A DNA stretch of 64,000 nt from Nitrospira sp. (lineage in GTDB: Bacteria; Nitrospirota; Nitrospiria; Nitrospirales; Nitrospiraceae), in contig JARFXO010000004.1 in NCBI GenBank assembly GCA_029194665.1, positions 1 through 64,000 on the forward strand, in the 5' to 3' direction. The notes beneath the pieces were generated by a model. The model ran no database searches. It worked only from the letters and a program-made list of their open reading frames with translations, and was not told the DNA's origin. This document shows, piece by piece, positions 41,599 through 50,777 of the stretch. The position numbers were made by a program, and so were the translations under genes. Within the stretch, counting starts at the first letter, position 1, and each line of letters starts with the position of its first letter.

Positions 41599-41651
41599 AC
41601 CGAGTCCTTTGGTGAGATGAACATGGTGATGCCAGAGCAGAGGTGTCGCGG

Positions 41652-42668
41652 CTAGCCGGCGGTGTGTTGTAGTGCGGCGTGATGGATACCGGTTTTGGCG
41701 AGCTCGAAGAGCGAAATGCGTTCGGGCTTCGCCAATAGAAGTCTGTGAAGATCCTTTTTCTTGGCGTGATGGTGAACTTGCACTTCGATGGTATGGATGC
41801 CGTGTTTGGTGAGGGATTCCACCAGCTCCTTTTGGACTCGAGGGCCTTTGTCTTCCTCCGGGTCATTGTCCAGGGCCAGGTAGACGATCTTGCTGTGTAG
41901 TCGCTGCACGTAGGACAGCAGTTTCTGGGCTTGTCCTAAACCATTGAGGGCACAGAGGGTGAAGGAAGGTCCAAAGAGTTGATCGCCTGCCAGACAATCA
42001 ATAATGCTCTCAGTCACTAACATTGGCGCGTGGTTCCGTTTGAAGATCCAAGGAGAGCCGATTCCTCGGAATAGTCGTCGTCGGTCGACGGGCACATCCC
42101 GCAAGGATCGGCACATGAGTCCCTGGATGAAATGCACATTGGGGGTGGGTAATGGAAAGGCGATGTACGGGAGATTCAATTCTCCCAACGGCAACCAGAC
42201 TGCTCCTAGATGCGTATAGTACGGAAGACGGTGCAGAGCGAAGTAGTTGCGGAGTTCTTGTTCGCGTTCCTGCGTCATGGCCACTTTCGCGCCGTAGTAG
42301 AGCTTCCGGGCATATTGGATTCGCTCACGATCGCTGGTCGTATTGTCAGGAATTCCCGTAGTCGGCCGTGGAATGACGGGGGCATTGCCAGGATTGATGA
42401 GTCGTTCGATCGCTTCTTTGAACGAGAGATTCGAGTAGCGTTGTAAGAAGTCGATGAGATCGCCATGCTCCTCCCGTGCGAAGTCAAACCAGACCCATGC
42501 TCCTTTGACAAATGAGACGGAGAACGACGGGTTGCGATCCTCTCTCAGGGGAGAGTGATAGAGCGCATGATCTCGCCGGCTTTGGACCGGTCGGTGTCCC
42601 AGTTGGTGAAGATAGTCGATCATGTTGATCTTTCTTGCCTGGGCAATGTGTTCAGGAGTGATATTCAT
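41652..42668 (-). CDS. TOPRIM primase-like protein
   Basis: 338 residues. The N-terminal 90 residues resemble the CHC2 region of DNA primases (YHSPLREDRNPSFSV, then WVWFDFAREEHGDLIDFL), but the usual zinc cysteines are absent. The C-terminal half has a TOPRIM fold: MLVTESIIDCLAG with the Glu, and LALDNDPEEDKG with the DxD-like acidic pair. It may prime element replication together with the clamp and helicase. Lack of the zinc cysteines would alter, though not necessarily prevent, template binding. Confidence 0.75.
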   Translation of the reverse strand: MNITPEHIAQARKINMIDYLHQLGHRPVQSRRDHALYHSPLREDRNPSFSVSFVKGAWVWFDFAREEHGDLIDFLQRYSNLSFKEAIERLINPGNAPVIPRPTTGIPDNTTSDRERIQYARKLYYGAKVAMTQEREQELRNYFALHRLPYYTHLGAVWLPLGELNLPYIAFPLPTPNVHFIQGLMCRSLRDVPVDRRRLFRGIGSPWIFKRNHAPMLVTESIIDCLAGDQLFGPSFTLCALNGLGQAQKLLSYVQRLHSKIVYLALDNDPEEDKGPRVQKELVESLTKHGIHTIEVQVHHHAKKKDLHRLLLAKPERISLFELAKTGIHHAALQHTAG

Positions 42669-42762
42669 CGCAACCCATCGTCCCTTCTCTCAGAGTCATA
42701 GCGGATGGATACAGGATATTGTCCTGGCGGTGTTCTAGGTCGGAAGTGCGCGTGCAATGAGA

Positions 42763-43689
42763 TTACGCGGCTTCGTCGAAGCGATACTGGCGGGATGGCT
42801 TGCTCACGAGGAGTGCATCAAGCCGCTTTTCGACATCCTTCATGCCTACTTGAATCATTTCGGCAAGCGGCTGATTGGTTCGGAGTTCCTTGGGGCTGAC
42901 CCCGTTTAAGAGTGACTTTGCCTGGCTAACCACGTCCGTGAGCTCCGTGTCCTTCCCAAGGTTCTTGGCATCGAAACGACCCAGAAAGTCGAGGAGGTTG
43001 TTCACCGTCGAGGCCTTAAAGCCTTTTTGGGTGCCATCTGCGCGCGGAGTCAGTCGATTCCGGAGATGTCGGACTAATTGCCGCATGGCTTCGCGGAGAG
43101 ACAGGTTGATCTCAGCGAGCATTTCTTCCAGCTTCCGCTGGGCGTTCTCGGTTTCTGTTTTGAGCATGGCTTCGCTGATCGAGGCCATGGTGACCGGCAG
43201 GTCCCAGGTAATGTAGTGCGCTTCGATCCAGAAGGCCGTTTTGACCGAGTCCTCGTCGGGATAGTCGGTGGCGTCGTAGGCGTCTTTGAGGCGTTCTTGG
43301 TCGGCCGCGACTCGAGCCGGGTAGACCTGACAGAAGTAGTCGATCAGGGGGGCCAGGTCCTGTCGGCCTTTGGTGAGGATGTCATTCAGCTCTTGCGTGA
43401 AGCTGATGGGGATGAGATAGACCCCTGATTTCATGCTGGAAGGAAGGACGAGTGGTTTGAGCTGGCTTCGGATCTTGTTGTACAGCTTTGAGATCGCCGT
43501 ATATTCCTTGCAGTTCAGGATCGACTTGGTCACCCGGATCAACGTTTCATCGGTGTCGATCGACAAGACCTCTTTGGTCTGGAGACGGCGTTTGCTGCCC
43601 AGTTTATGAAAGGTCAAGATCAGGCAGATGGCATTCTGCCAGAGCGGGGCGAATGGCTGCGGAGGAATCGGGAGAGACGCGGTCTTCAT
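42763..43689 (-). CDS. Unrecognised helical protein, perhaps DUF3150-like
   Basis: About 308 residues. ATG 43689 has AAGGG seven bases upstream, a better site than ATG 43695 six bases before. It is largely helical with a coiled coil (ENAQRKLEEMLAEINLSLRE) near the middle. The size, helical nature and neighbourhood recall DUF3150 proteins that accompany MoxR-type AAA ATPases, but I cannot confirm this. It directly follows the DUF2997-like gene and is likely part of the AAA module. Confidence 0.5.
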   Translation of the reverse strand: MKTASLPIPPQPFAPLWQNAICLILTFHKLGSKRRLQTKEVLSIDTDETLIRVTKSILNCKEYTAISKLYNKIRSQLKPLVLPSSMKSGVYLIPISFTQELNDILTKGRQDLAPLIDYFCQVYPARVAADQERLKDAYDATDYPDEDSVKTAFWIEAHYITWDLPVTMASISEAMLKTETENAQRKLEEMLAEINLSLREAMRQLVRHLRNRLTPRADGTQKGFKASTVNNLLDFLGRFDAKNLGKDTELTDVVSQAKSLLNGVSPKELRTNQPLAEMIQVGMKDVEKRLDALLVSKPSRQYRFDEAA

Positions 43690-43701
43690 GGGCATTCCCT
43701 T

Positions 43702-43905
43702 TCATTCGTGTATGTGAACATGTTCGTGCGTGTGAACATGTTCGTGCACGGTGTCTCGTGTTGTGATCGTGACCGTTCCGCCGGCCAGGCGGGCGATCAT
43801 GCGGATGGCGTCTTCTGCGTTACCGTGATTGGGCAGGCTGATGCTATCTGTAGAGATCTTGATTCGTCCGCCCGGTTCAATCTTGATGCGAATTGCGTCA
43901 GTCAT
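43702..43905 (-). CDS. DUF2997-like small protein with His-rich tail
   Basis: 67 residues. The pattern IRIKIEPGGRIKIST followed by AEDAIRMIARLAGG and TVTIT resembles DUF2997 proteins, small beta-rich proteins found beside DUF1257. The C-terminus is HEHVHTHEHVHIHE: seven His in 14 residues, encoded by a duplicated GTGTGAACATGTTCGTGC block. That tail should bind metal. ATG 43905 has CAGGA upstream. Role unknown; in this operon it may be a partner or substrate of the AAA+ ATPase. Confidence 0.6.
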   Translation of the reverse strand: MTDAIRIKIEPGGRIKISTDSISLPNHGNAEDAIRMIARLAGGTVTITTRDTVHEHVHTHEHVHIHE

Positions 43906-43928
43906 TCGTATCCTGCTGTGGTGTAGGG

Positions 43929-44243
43929 TTAGTAGTGTGCCATCACAAATTCGTGTTCTTGTTCATTCACAGCTTCGAACGTCCATCCGAATTCCTGGGC
44001 CGCAGTTCGAAGGATGGTCTGGGCGCAGGTCATGCTCAATGTCTCGATCAGGTGCTCCTGCCCGCTTCGTATCGTCGCTTCATGATTGGCGATGGTCATG
44101 ACTTCCCTTCCTGACGTTCTGATGACCAGTCGGTCTTGATCGCCTTCGAAGCTCCACCCCAGCTGCGTGAGAGCCTGTTGTAGGATCTCGTGATCGGTGT
44201 GGGGGAGTGAAACGGTGACCTGTTGTTCGAGGTAGCAGGGCAT
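43929..44243 (-). CDS. DUF1257 (Ycf35)-like small protein
   Basis: 104 residues. The layout, strands first (YLEQQVTVSLP), then LQQALTQLGWSFEG, a strand-rich centre and a second helix ending AAQEFGWTFEAV, matches the DUF1257/Ycf35 family. In cyanobacteria and some plastids Ycf35-type genes are linked with Ycf46-type AAA proteins and DUF2997. The same three families occur here in one operon. Start ATG with GAAAGG upstream. Function in those lineages is unsettled. Confidence 0.6.
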   Translation of the reverse strand: MPCYLEQQVTVSLPHTDHEILQQALTQLGWSFEGDQDRLVIRTSGREVMTIANHEATIRSGQEHLIETLSMTCAQTILRTAAQEFGWTFEAVNEQEHEFVMAHY

Positions 44244-44253
44244 TGTGTACCTT

Positions 44254-44586
44254 TCAATCGGTGTTGGGATCGACTACCGGTGTACGGATGTGAGGCGACT
44301 CGTTGCAGTGGTTGAGATCATCGCAACGGCGTTGAGCGAGGTACCGATACTTGTACCAGCCCTGGTATCGCAAGACCCTGATTCTGGGCGGGGTGATCGG
44401 CCAATACCCGATGCCTTCGACATCCATATGGTCTTGGCGGTCCACAATGGGAGGAGAAAGCTTGATCGTGTATCCGTACGGTCGTGTCGGGTGTAGCGCG
44501 TCTTTGTTGGGAATGACCGAGTAGTGCCGGCGCTGGGTGAAAGAGTCGGTCACGTCCTCTGTGTCGGGACAGGGCTCGAGCGTCAT
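44254..44586 (-). CDS. Unrecognised 110-residue protein of the AAA+ module
   Basis: The start chosen is ATG 44586, with CGGAG nine bases upstream; frames to 44604 and 44694 lack a good site. The protein has no membrane or secretion signal and is rich in Arg, Tyr, Pro and His (QRRHYSVIPNK, YRYLAQRRCDDL). No known domain. It lies directly between the two small coupled genes and DUF1257-like. Confidence 0.5.
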   Translation of the reverse strand: MTLEPCPDTEDVTDSFTQRRHYSVIPNKDALHPTRPYGYTIKLSPPIVDRQDHMDVEGIGYWPITPPRIRVLRYQGWYKYRYLAQRRCDDLNHCNESPHIRTPVVDPNTD

Positions 44587-44629
44587 GGTTCGTATCTCCG
44601 TCATGGTGAGGTGGGAGCGGTGTGACTGC

Positions 44630-44776
44630 TTAGTCACGAATCTCGGACTCTTCGTGTCTGAGCTGGCCTGACAGACAATCGATGGCGATCTCAAAGGGGA
44701 CTCGTAGTATCCTCACCGTCACCGCGTGGGGGACAGATTCGAAATAATGGCGGAGTCCGTTTTTCAGTTCTTTCAT
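44630..44776 (-). CDS. Small 48-residue protein, translationally coupled
   Basis: Starts at ATG 44776 and ends at TAA 44630. Sequence begins MKELKNGLRHYFESVP and is amphipathic, with a hydrophobic centre (VRILRVPFEIAIDCL) and an acidic end (RHEESEIRD). The start overlaps the stop of the 32-codon frame just upstream (ATGA), with GGGGA touching the ATG. The composition is protein-like. It fills an otherwise empty gap in the AAA+ operon. Confidence 0.45.
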   Translation of the reverse strand: MKELKNGLRHYFESVPHAVTVRILRVPFEIAIDCLSGQLRHEESEIRD

Positions 44777-44871
44777 TCCCCGCATGTGTCGCGTCGGCCC
44801 TGTTCATCCCGCCCATTCCTTTGTTTCAACCGGCTGTAGATGGTCCATGCGGCTTGTTGCCAGGTCCGCAT
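44773..44871 (-). CDS. Possible 32-residue leader peptide
   Basis: ATG 44871 to TGA 44773; begins MRTWQQAAWTIYSRLKQ. AAAAGG touches the start codon, which is too close for a standard site. Its stop overlaps the next start. It may be a leader for coupling or chance. Low confidence. Confidence 0.25.
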   Translation of the reverse strand: MRTWQQAAWTIYSRLKQRNGRDEQGRRDTCGE

Positions 44872-44929
44872 CCTTTTCAACGCCGTCGCTTTTCGTGCCG
44901 TGAGTGTGGTTGTGACGGATCCCTCTCTT

Positions 44930-46489
44930 TTATGCCGCGTCTTTGAATTTCCGGTCAGGCATGAAGGAGGAATCGGCCTTCTGCGTCCTCTGGTACACCT
45001 TGCCTGTTAAGACGGACAGGTAGGTGCTATGTGCTTCGTTTCTCAATTTCTCGATGCGATCTTTCTGGCTGGTTGCAATCGGGATGATCTTTTCTGCTGC
45101 GTCCTTGAGGGAGATATTCAGCTTCCAACTGAGGCGTGCGCATCGAGAGATTTCATCTCCGCTCCAATTGGAGGACTCTGGCAGGTCATAGCTCTCGGGG
45201 ATGTTGTATTTCCTGAAATAAATCGCCCAAATCAGACGGGCTTCCTCTTCGGTGGGCAGGTCGGCATACCACGTTCCCAGCGAGAATCGTCGAATCAGTT
45301 CGCCCGGGAGACCTGAAATGTCATTGGAGGTGGCGATGAACAGGGTCCGATCCTGTGAGATCGCCGAAATGATATTGAGGGCTTGCTCGACCTGGCGTTC
45401 GGTTTCACCTAACAATGAGGCTTTGAGTCGGCCGAGGTTGAGTTGGATGGCTGGGATCCCGGCTTCTGAGGCGGTCGCTTTTGCCAACAACGTTTTGGAA
45501 CAGCCGGGGACTCCTACTAACAGGGCGCCGGCCGCCTGGTGGTCCTGCATGTAACTGAGGAGATTCCCCATGATGCCTTTGCCGATCTCGGAGGTTTGCT
45601 GCGTATTCCCGGCTGAGGAGGCCAAATGTTTCTCGATTTCGTCCAACACGACGATGCAACGGGGTGCTTCTTTTCCCTTGATGACTTGTTGGAAGAACTG
45701 TTTGATGCCGGTGAGTCCTCCAATGTCAGAGAAGCGCTCTCCACCCCGCCAAATGGTCAAGCCTGGGGTGTCGTCGATGATTTGTCGCTTCCGTTCCCAG
45801 AGGCGATCGAGATTTACCCCCTTCGGGGTCATGGAGAGGGCGACGACTTGTTCGGTCGTGAAGGCCGCGAGTCCTTGGACGGCTTCCACGGCCTTCCCCA
45901 GTGTTTCTTCATCAGGAGCGGATAACTTTGCGTGCGCATGCTGATCTTTAACGATGGATTCGAGCTGTGCGGGTGACGGCAACGGTTCATCGAACACAAT
46001 GATGTCGTTCGAGAGATCGGCGGGCAAGGAGATCCCGCAGCTGAGCAGGACGAGCATGCGGCCGTTCATTTTGTATCGATCTCGTAAATTGGCGATCCCC
46101 TGTGCCACGAAATCGTTGTTGATGAAGCGGTGCGCTGAGTAGAAGAACACGATGCCGTCCTGTGACAGGTTTTCCAGCATCCGAAGCGCTTCAGCGGGAT
46201 TGATCGACGTATTTTGCTTTGTGCCTCCACTGGTGAGGTTGGCGTGATCGGCCAATCCTTTTTCATTGATCGCGACCAGGCCGTGACCCGCGTCCCATTT
46301 CAGGAGTGGGAAGTCCAGAAGGTCGAGCGCATTTTTTGTTGTCTCTGCGGCGACCTTCTTGGCATCGAGCAAGGACCACATGAGAGCACGCATGGTGGCT
46401 GTTGAGTCGGGGGTGTTGACGGCTACGAGGGGGACCGACACGCGTCGAGCCTGACGGAATTGTGACACGATGGGCGAAAGTTCAGACAT
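44930..46489 (-). CDS. AAA+ ATPase of Ycf46-like type with Walker B before Walker A
   Basis: 519 residues from ATG 46489 (AAGGAG five bases upstream; the frame extends to 46759 but only as leader). After a 230-residue N-terminal domain come SDIGGLTGIKQ, then CIVVLDEIEK with the Walker B residues at 283-286, then LLSYMQDH, and only then GVPGCSKT (Walker A, 326-333). The normal continuation (GETERQVEQ, IATSNDISGLP with sensor 1, RRF with the arginine region) follows. In Ycf46-type proteins Walker A precedes the DEIEK strand, so the two blocks are swapped here. All motifs are intact, so it may be a functional permuted ATPase. Confidence 0.75.
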   Translation of the reverse strand: MSELSPIVSQFRQARRVSVPLVAVNTPDSTATMRALMWSLLDAKKVAAETTKNALDLLDFPLLKWDAGHGLVAINEKGLADHANLTSGGTKQNTSINPAEALRMLENLSQDGIVFFYSAHRFINNDFVAQGIANLRDRYKMNGRMLVLLSCGISLPADLSNDIIVFDEPLPSPAQLESIVKDQHAHAKLSAPDEETLGKAVEAVQGLAAFTTEQVVALSMTPKGVNLDRLWERKRQIIDDTPGLTIWRGGERFSDIGGLTGIKQFFQQVIKGKEAPRCIVVLDEIEKHLASSAGNTQQTSEIGKGIMGNLLSYMQDHQAAGALLVGVPGCSKTLLAKATASEAGIPAIQLNLGRLKASLLGETERQVEQALNIISAISQDRTLFIATSNDISGLPGELIRRFSLGTWYADLPTEEEARLIWAIYFRKYNIPESYDLPESSNWSGDEISRCARLSWKLNISLKDAAEKIIPIATSQKDRIEKLRNEAHSTYLSVLTGKVYQRTQKADSSFMPDRKFKDAA

Positions 46490-46539
46490 AACCACTCCTT
46501 CTGAGGCTAAAGAGAACATACAGACGAGATCGGAGCTGA

Positions 46540-47148
46540 CTAGTGCGCAGGGCTTGCGTGTGGCGGTACCGATTGAAGTTGAGGAGGTGTGTTCATGAGG
46601 GCGGCAATCCGCTTTCCGACCGTGATGAACTGGGCGTCGTCGCCTTCTTGATAGCAGCGATCGCATTGCGAGATCATGGCCATGACGGGCGTAAAGCGAG
46701 GATCTTCTTGTGTGAGCCCATGTGTGAGATCGAGAATCCGCCGGTAGCGTTTCAACCATTTATCCTGCGTGGTATCTGACATGTGCTTCTGTCCTTTCAT
46801 GCCGTCGAGCCCGTGCGTAGAAACACTCCAGGCGGCGAGGGTGTCTCCTTCTCCTGACAGTTGCGCGACACCCACTATTTGATCGAGAGCGATCGTGACG
46901 TTGGTATCCAATCTGATTTGACTGATTGGTGTGGCATCGATGAAATCAATAATGCGGCCGTCTTGGAGTGGGTGGTTGGGCAAGTGATAGACAACCCGCC
47001 AGTGTAACTGGAGTCCGGACGGATGCCGTTTTTGGGTGGCACGCGTGCCCGTAGAAGATCGTCTCTCGTGATGTGGATTGGGGGATTGCGTTTGTAATGG
47101 GGTCATACGGGACTCACTATCCGATACAGTATGTGGCGTTGGTGGCAA
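46540..47148 (-). CDS. Unrecognised 202-residue protein, TTG start
   Basis: Start TTG 47148 has GAGGAGG five bases upstream; an ATG at 47106 lacks one. The first 45 residues are disordered; a central beta domain of about 75 residues (WRVVYHLPNH, then IRLDTNVTIALDQIVGV) and a C-terminal helical part (KWLKRYRRILDLTHGL...) follow. An inner ATG (MSDTTQDKWL, with AAAGGA upstream) could start a shorter product. Family unknown. Fifty bases before the AAA+ gene. Confidence 0.55.
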   Translation of the reverse strand: MPPTPHTVSDSESRMTPLQTQSPNPHHERRSSTGTRATQKRHPSGLQLHWRVVYHLPNHPLQDGRIIDFIDATPISQIRLDTNVTIALDQIVGVAQLSGEGDTLAAWSVSTHGLDGMKGQKHMSDTTQDKWLKRYRRILDLTHGLTQEDPRFTPVMAMISQCDRCYQEGDDAQFITVGKRIAALMNTPPQLQSVPPHASPAH

Positions 47149-47190
47149 CTCAGCCTCCTCTCTGTTGATTTTCAGGGATAACAGAGACAG

Positions 47191-50100
47191 TTAATTACAC
47201 CCCCCGGAGGTCGATCCGCAGGAATCGCATCGTAGGCACGTGCCGCTTCTGACCAGTGTGAACTGCCCACAGGTGGTGCAGGGTTCTCCTTCGTACCCTT
47301 TCTTCTTCGCGATCGCGACATGTGCGCTGGGGTTTGTTATCCCTGAGACCTGCATGGCCACTGGGAGATGCTTTCCATCGCCAGTCTGTGTTGCATAGGG
47401 TTTCACCGAATCTCCTCGAAGATCCTCTGGCGCGACCGTGACCTGGGCTAACTCCTTGCGACCAAGATAATTGATGCCCAGATCGCGGAAGATTAAGTCC
47501 ATGATCGATGTGGCCATCTTGATGTTGTCGTGATTTGACACGGGTCCATTCGGCTCAAACCTCGTGAATACATAGGCGTTCACGAATTCTTCCAGAGGCA
47601 CCCCGTATTGGAGTCCGAGGGAGATCGCGATGGCAAAGCAGTTCATCAGACTCCGAAATGCCGCGCCTTCTTTGTGCATGTCCAGGAAGATCTCGCCGAG
47701 GGTCCCGTCTTCGTACTCTCCGGTGCGAACGTAGATTTTGTGTCCTCCGAGAACGACCTTTTGAGTAATGCCCTTCCGTCTATTCGGTAATGGGCGATGT
47801 GTCCCCCGTCCCTGTTCAAGGACCTTGGCCGCAAGCGCTTCGGCAACGGCTGGGATGTTGTGGTTGTCTACTGCTTCTTGCAAGGCGTCTGGGCCGATTG
47901 CGTTGAGTGGCTGACTGAGTTTGGATCCATCACGGTATACCGCGATACATTTGACCCCGAGTTCGTATGCCAGGCGGTAGACTGCTGCGATATCATCTGG
48001 TCCTGAACTGGCCGGCATGTTGATGGTTTTGCTGATCCCTCCACTGACGAATGGTTGAATGGCTCCCAGCATCCGCACATGTCCTTCCGGGCTGACACAG
48101 CGCGTGCCGTGATTGCCGGCCGGTACGGCACATTCGAACACACGTAGATGTTCTGGTTTGAGGGATGGGGCTCCCTCGATGGTGAGGGTGCCACAGGCCC
48201 ACGTATTGGCGATCTCGACGTCCTCCTTCGTGAAACCCAGGTGACTGAGAACGTTGAAGCCTTTCATGGACAGATCTTCTTTTCTCATGTGGAACTTGTC
48301 CATGCACCATTCGATGCCGAGGGTTTCTGGTGTGATGACCATGGAAAGATCAAGACTGCGTTCCAGCGCCTGATTGATGCGTTCGATCGCGACGTCCGTC
48401 ACCCCGAGGTCTCGGAGGCGTGTGATGTTAATGATCGGACAATGTGCCAACGAGTTGTGCCCCGCTGCATAGGTGACGATGTCGATGATGTCCGATTCGG
48501 AATAGCCGAGTGTGCGGAGCGCGTGAGGCACGGAGTGATTGATCAGTTTCATGGTCCCGCCTCCGGCAAGGATCTTATGTTTGACATGCGCGAAATCTGG
48601 CTCGATGCCAGTGGTATCGCAGTCCATGACGAGGCCGATGGTGCCCGTAGGCGCGATGACAGTCACCTGAGCGTTTCGATAGCCATGAGCGAGTCCAAGT
48701 TCGTGTGCCTGGTCCCAGGCTTCTTCGGCCCATAACATCAGCGCGCTGGGACAATGTGTACGATCCAGAGGCTGAACGGGACTGGTGAGAGCATAGAAAC
48801 CGGTGCCACCACGAGCGGCACTTCGGTGATTCATGATGACGCGTCGCATCATGCCTTCGTTGACCTTGTAGCCGTCAAAGGGACCCAAGTCTTTCGCCAT
48901 TTCCGCGCTCGTGGCGTAGGCATGACCGGTCATGATCGCCGTCAGGCCGGCTGCGTAGGCTCGACCTTCGACGGAATCGTAGGGAAGTCCCCTTCGCATC
49001 AGCAGGGCGCCGAGGTTCGCGTAGCCCAACCCGAGTTGACGCAATTGGCCGGTTCGTTCAGCGATCTTTTCGCTGGGGTACGACGCCATGTGGACTGTGA
49101 TATCCAGCGCGATCGTCCAGAGACGAATGGCGTGACGATAGCTTTCGATGTTGAGTGCGCCATCCGGTTGTAGGAATTTGACCAGGTTGATTGACGCGAG
49201 GTTGCAGCTCGTGTCGTCGTTACTCAGATATTCCGAGCAGGGGTTGCTGGCATTGATGGGGCCATGAGCCGGCGTGGTGTGCCAATCGTTGATGATGTCA
49301 GAGTACTGCACGCCTGGATCCGCACATTGCCAGGCAGCCAGACAGAGCCGGTCCCACAATGCACGGGCTTTGACCTGTTTCGCGACGTGTTTATTCGTTC
49401 GATTGACCAGGGGCCAGAAGCCATCAGCGGTGAGCGTGTCCATAAAGGCTTTGGAAATCCGCACACTGTTGTTGGCATTTTGGCCGCTGACTGTTTCATA
49501 GGCTTCGCCTTCCCAGGCATAGGACAACACAGCGAAGTCGTAATCCTTGATCCCCTTCTTTGCGAGTGTGAGGACGCGTTGGAGATAGGTTTCCGGGACA
49601 TTCGCTGCCCGTGCTGCTCGAATGGCTACATTCAGCTTGGTGTTGTGTTGGGGGTTGGGCTGGACAAGATCCCTGCCATCGTCGTTGACCCAGCAGGCTT
49701 GCAGGACGGCGGTCAGGTGCTTCTTGCAGAGATGAGAGCCAGCGACCAGGGCTGCGACTTTGTGCTCTTCTTTGACTTTCCAATCGATGAATTCTTCGAT
49801 GTCCGGGTGATCCAGGTCGAGCACCACCATCTTGGCGGCTCGACGCGTGGTTCCGCCTGACTTGATCGCTCCTGCCGCTCGATCGCCAATCTTCAGCCAG
49901 GATAGTAGTCCAGACGATGTGCCGCCTCCAGAGAGGGATTCGTTCTTGGCCCGCAAGGTCGAGAAGTTCGTTCCACTTCCAGACCCGAATTTGAACAGTC
50001 GCGCCTCACGGACCCACTGGTCCATGATGCCCCCTTCATTGACCAAGTCATCGTGGATGGCTTGGATGTAACAAGCCGAGGCCTGCGGGTGTTCGTACGA

Positions 50101-50580
50101 GTTGGCGATTTGCTCCGTTTCGTGAGTTGTCGGGTTGTATCGCCAAAGGCCCTGTGCCGGTCCCGCAATCCCGTATGCGTGATGGAGCCCTGTGTTGAAC
50201 CACTGCGGAGAATTCGGGGCCGCGATCTGATGTGCGAGCATGTATTGGATTTCTTCAGAGAAGGCTGTCGCGTCCTCGTCGGAATCGAAGTACTTCCCAT
50301 CCTTCCCCCAATAGACCCAACATTCTGCGATGCGTCGAAACACTTGGCGGGCGTCCGTTTCGCTTCCCGTAGGGCTGATGTTCTGGGGCAGTCCAGCTCG
50401 TCGCATGTACTTTTGAGCCAGGATGTCGACGGCTACCTGAGACCATGAATCCGGGGCGAGAACTGTCTGACGTTTGGTTTCTTCTCCCTTGGCGTTCCGT
50501 GAGACAGAGACTCGGGGCGAAAACGTCATGTCTTCATATGGCGTCCGGCGTGATTTCGTGAAATGCCGCTCGATTTTCAT
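47191..50580 (-). CDS. nrdJ: Adenosylcobalamin-dependent (class II) ribonucleotide reductase
   Basis: 1129 residues, usual for the long NrdJ form. An N-terminal catalytic barrel includes the finger-loop segment [15 protein letters not shown] (active-site Cys) and [22 protein letters not shown]. The C-terminus is a Cys-rich tail ([10 protein letters not shown]...CLRCDSCGS) that re-reduces the enzyme. It turns ribonucleotides into deoxyribonucleotides using B12 without needing oxygen or a second subunit. ATG has AAGGAG five bases upstream. I see no cobalamin riboswitch in the 197-base leader. Replicons of large phages and elements often carry such genes to supply dNTPs. Confidence 0.92.
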   Translation of the reverse strand: MKIERHFTKSRRTPYEDMTFSPRVSVSRNAKGEETKRQTVLAPDSWSQVAVDILAQKYMRRAGLPQNISPTGSETDARQVFRRIAECWVYWGKDGKYFDSDEDATAFSEEIQYMLAHQIAAPNSPQWFNTGLHHAYGIAGPAQGLWRYNPTTHETEQIANSYEHPQASACYIQAIHDDLVNEGGIMDQWVREARLFKFGSGSGTNFSTLRAKNESLSGGGTSSGLLSWLKIGDRAAGAIKSGGTTRRAAKMVVLDLDHPDIEEFIDWKVKEEHKVAALVAGSHLCKKHLTAVLQACWVNDDGRDLVQPNPQHNTKLNVAIRAARAANVPETYLQRVLTLAKKGIKDYDFAVLSYAWEGEAYETVSGQNANNSVRISKAFMDTLTADGFWPLVNRTNKHVAKQVKARALWDRLCLAAWQCADPGVQYSDIINDWHTTPAHGPINASNPCSEYLSNDDTSCNLASINLVKFLQPDGALNIESYRHAIRLWTIALDITVHMASYPSEKIAERTGQLRQLGLGYANLGALLMRRGLPYDSVEGRAYAAGLTAIMTGHAYATSAEMAKDLGPFDGYKVNEGMMRRVIMNHRSAARGGTGFYALTSPVQPLDRTHCPSALMLWAEEAWDQAHELGLAHGYRNAQVTVIAPTGTIGLVMDCDTTGIEPDFAHVKHKILAGGGTMKLINHSVPHALRTLGYSESDIIDIVTYAAGHNSLAHCPIINITRLRDLGVTDVAIERINQALERSLDLSMVITPETLGIEWCMDKFHMRKEDLSMKGFNVLSHLGFTKEDVEIANTWACGTLTIEGAPSLKPEHLRVFECAVPAGNHGTRCVSPEGHVRMLGAIQPFVSGGISKTINMPASSGPDDIAAVYRLAYELGVKCIAVYRDGSKLSQPLNAIGPDALQEAVDNHNIPAVAEALAAKVLEQGRGTHRPLPNRRKGITQKVVLGGHKIYVRTGEYEDGTLGEIFLDMHKEGAAFRSLMNCFAIAISLGLQYGVPLEEFVNAYVFTRFEPNGPVSNHDNIKMATSIMDLIFRDLGINYLGRKELAQVTVAPEDLRGDSVKPYATQTGDGKHLPVAMQVSGITNPSAHVAIAKKKGYEGEPCTTCGQFTLVRSGTCLRCDSCGSTSGGCN

Positions 50581-50777
50581 TCCAACTCCTTACAAGTATT
50601 ACGAGGGACCAGGGTCCTATATGAAAGAAATACCGAGTGACCAGTCCCGGGCGCTCAGGGAACAACCTTTTCCTCGCAATTGGTGCCGCTTGGTTGGGTC
50701 TGGAGGCTTCCGGATTGGGTCTCGATGCAGGCTGGTATGACTGAATGAGGGCCAGTCATCTAACGAAGGGATCGTCG

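Noticed and set aside
50581..50777. Cobalamin riboswitch before nrdJ
   Set aside because: I looked for the conserved cobalamin box and did not find it on either strand; a covariance search would be decisive.
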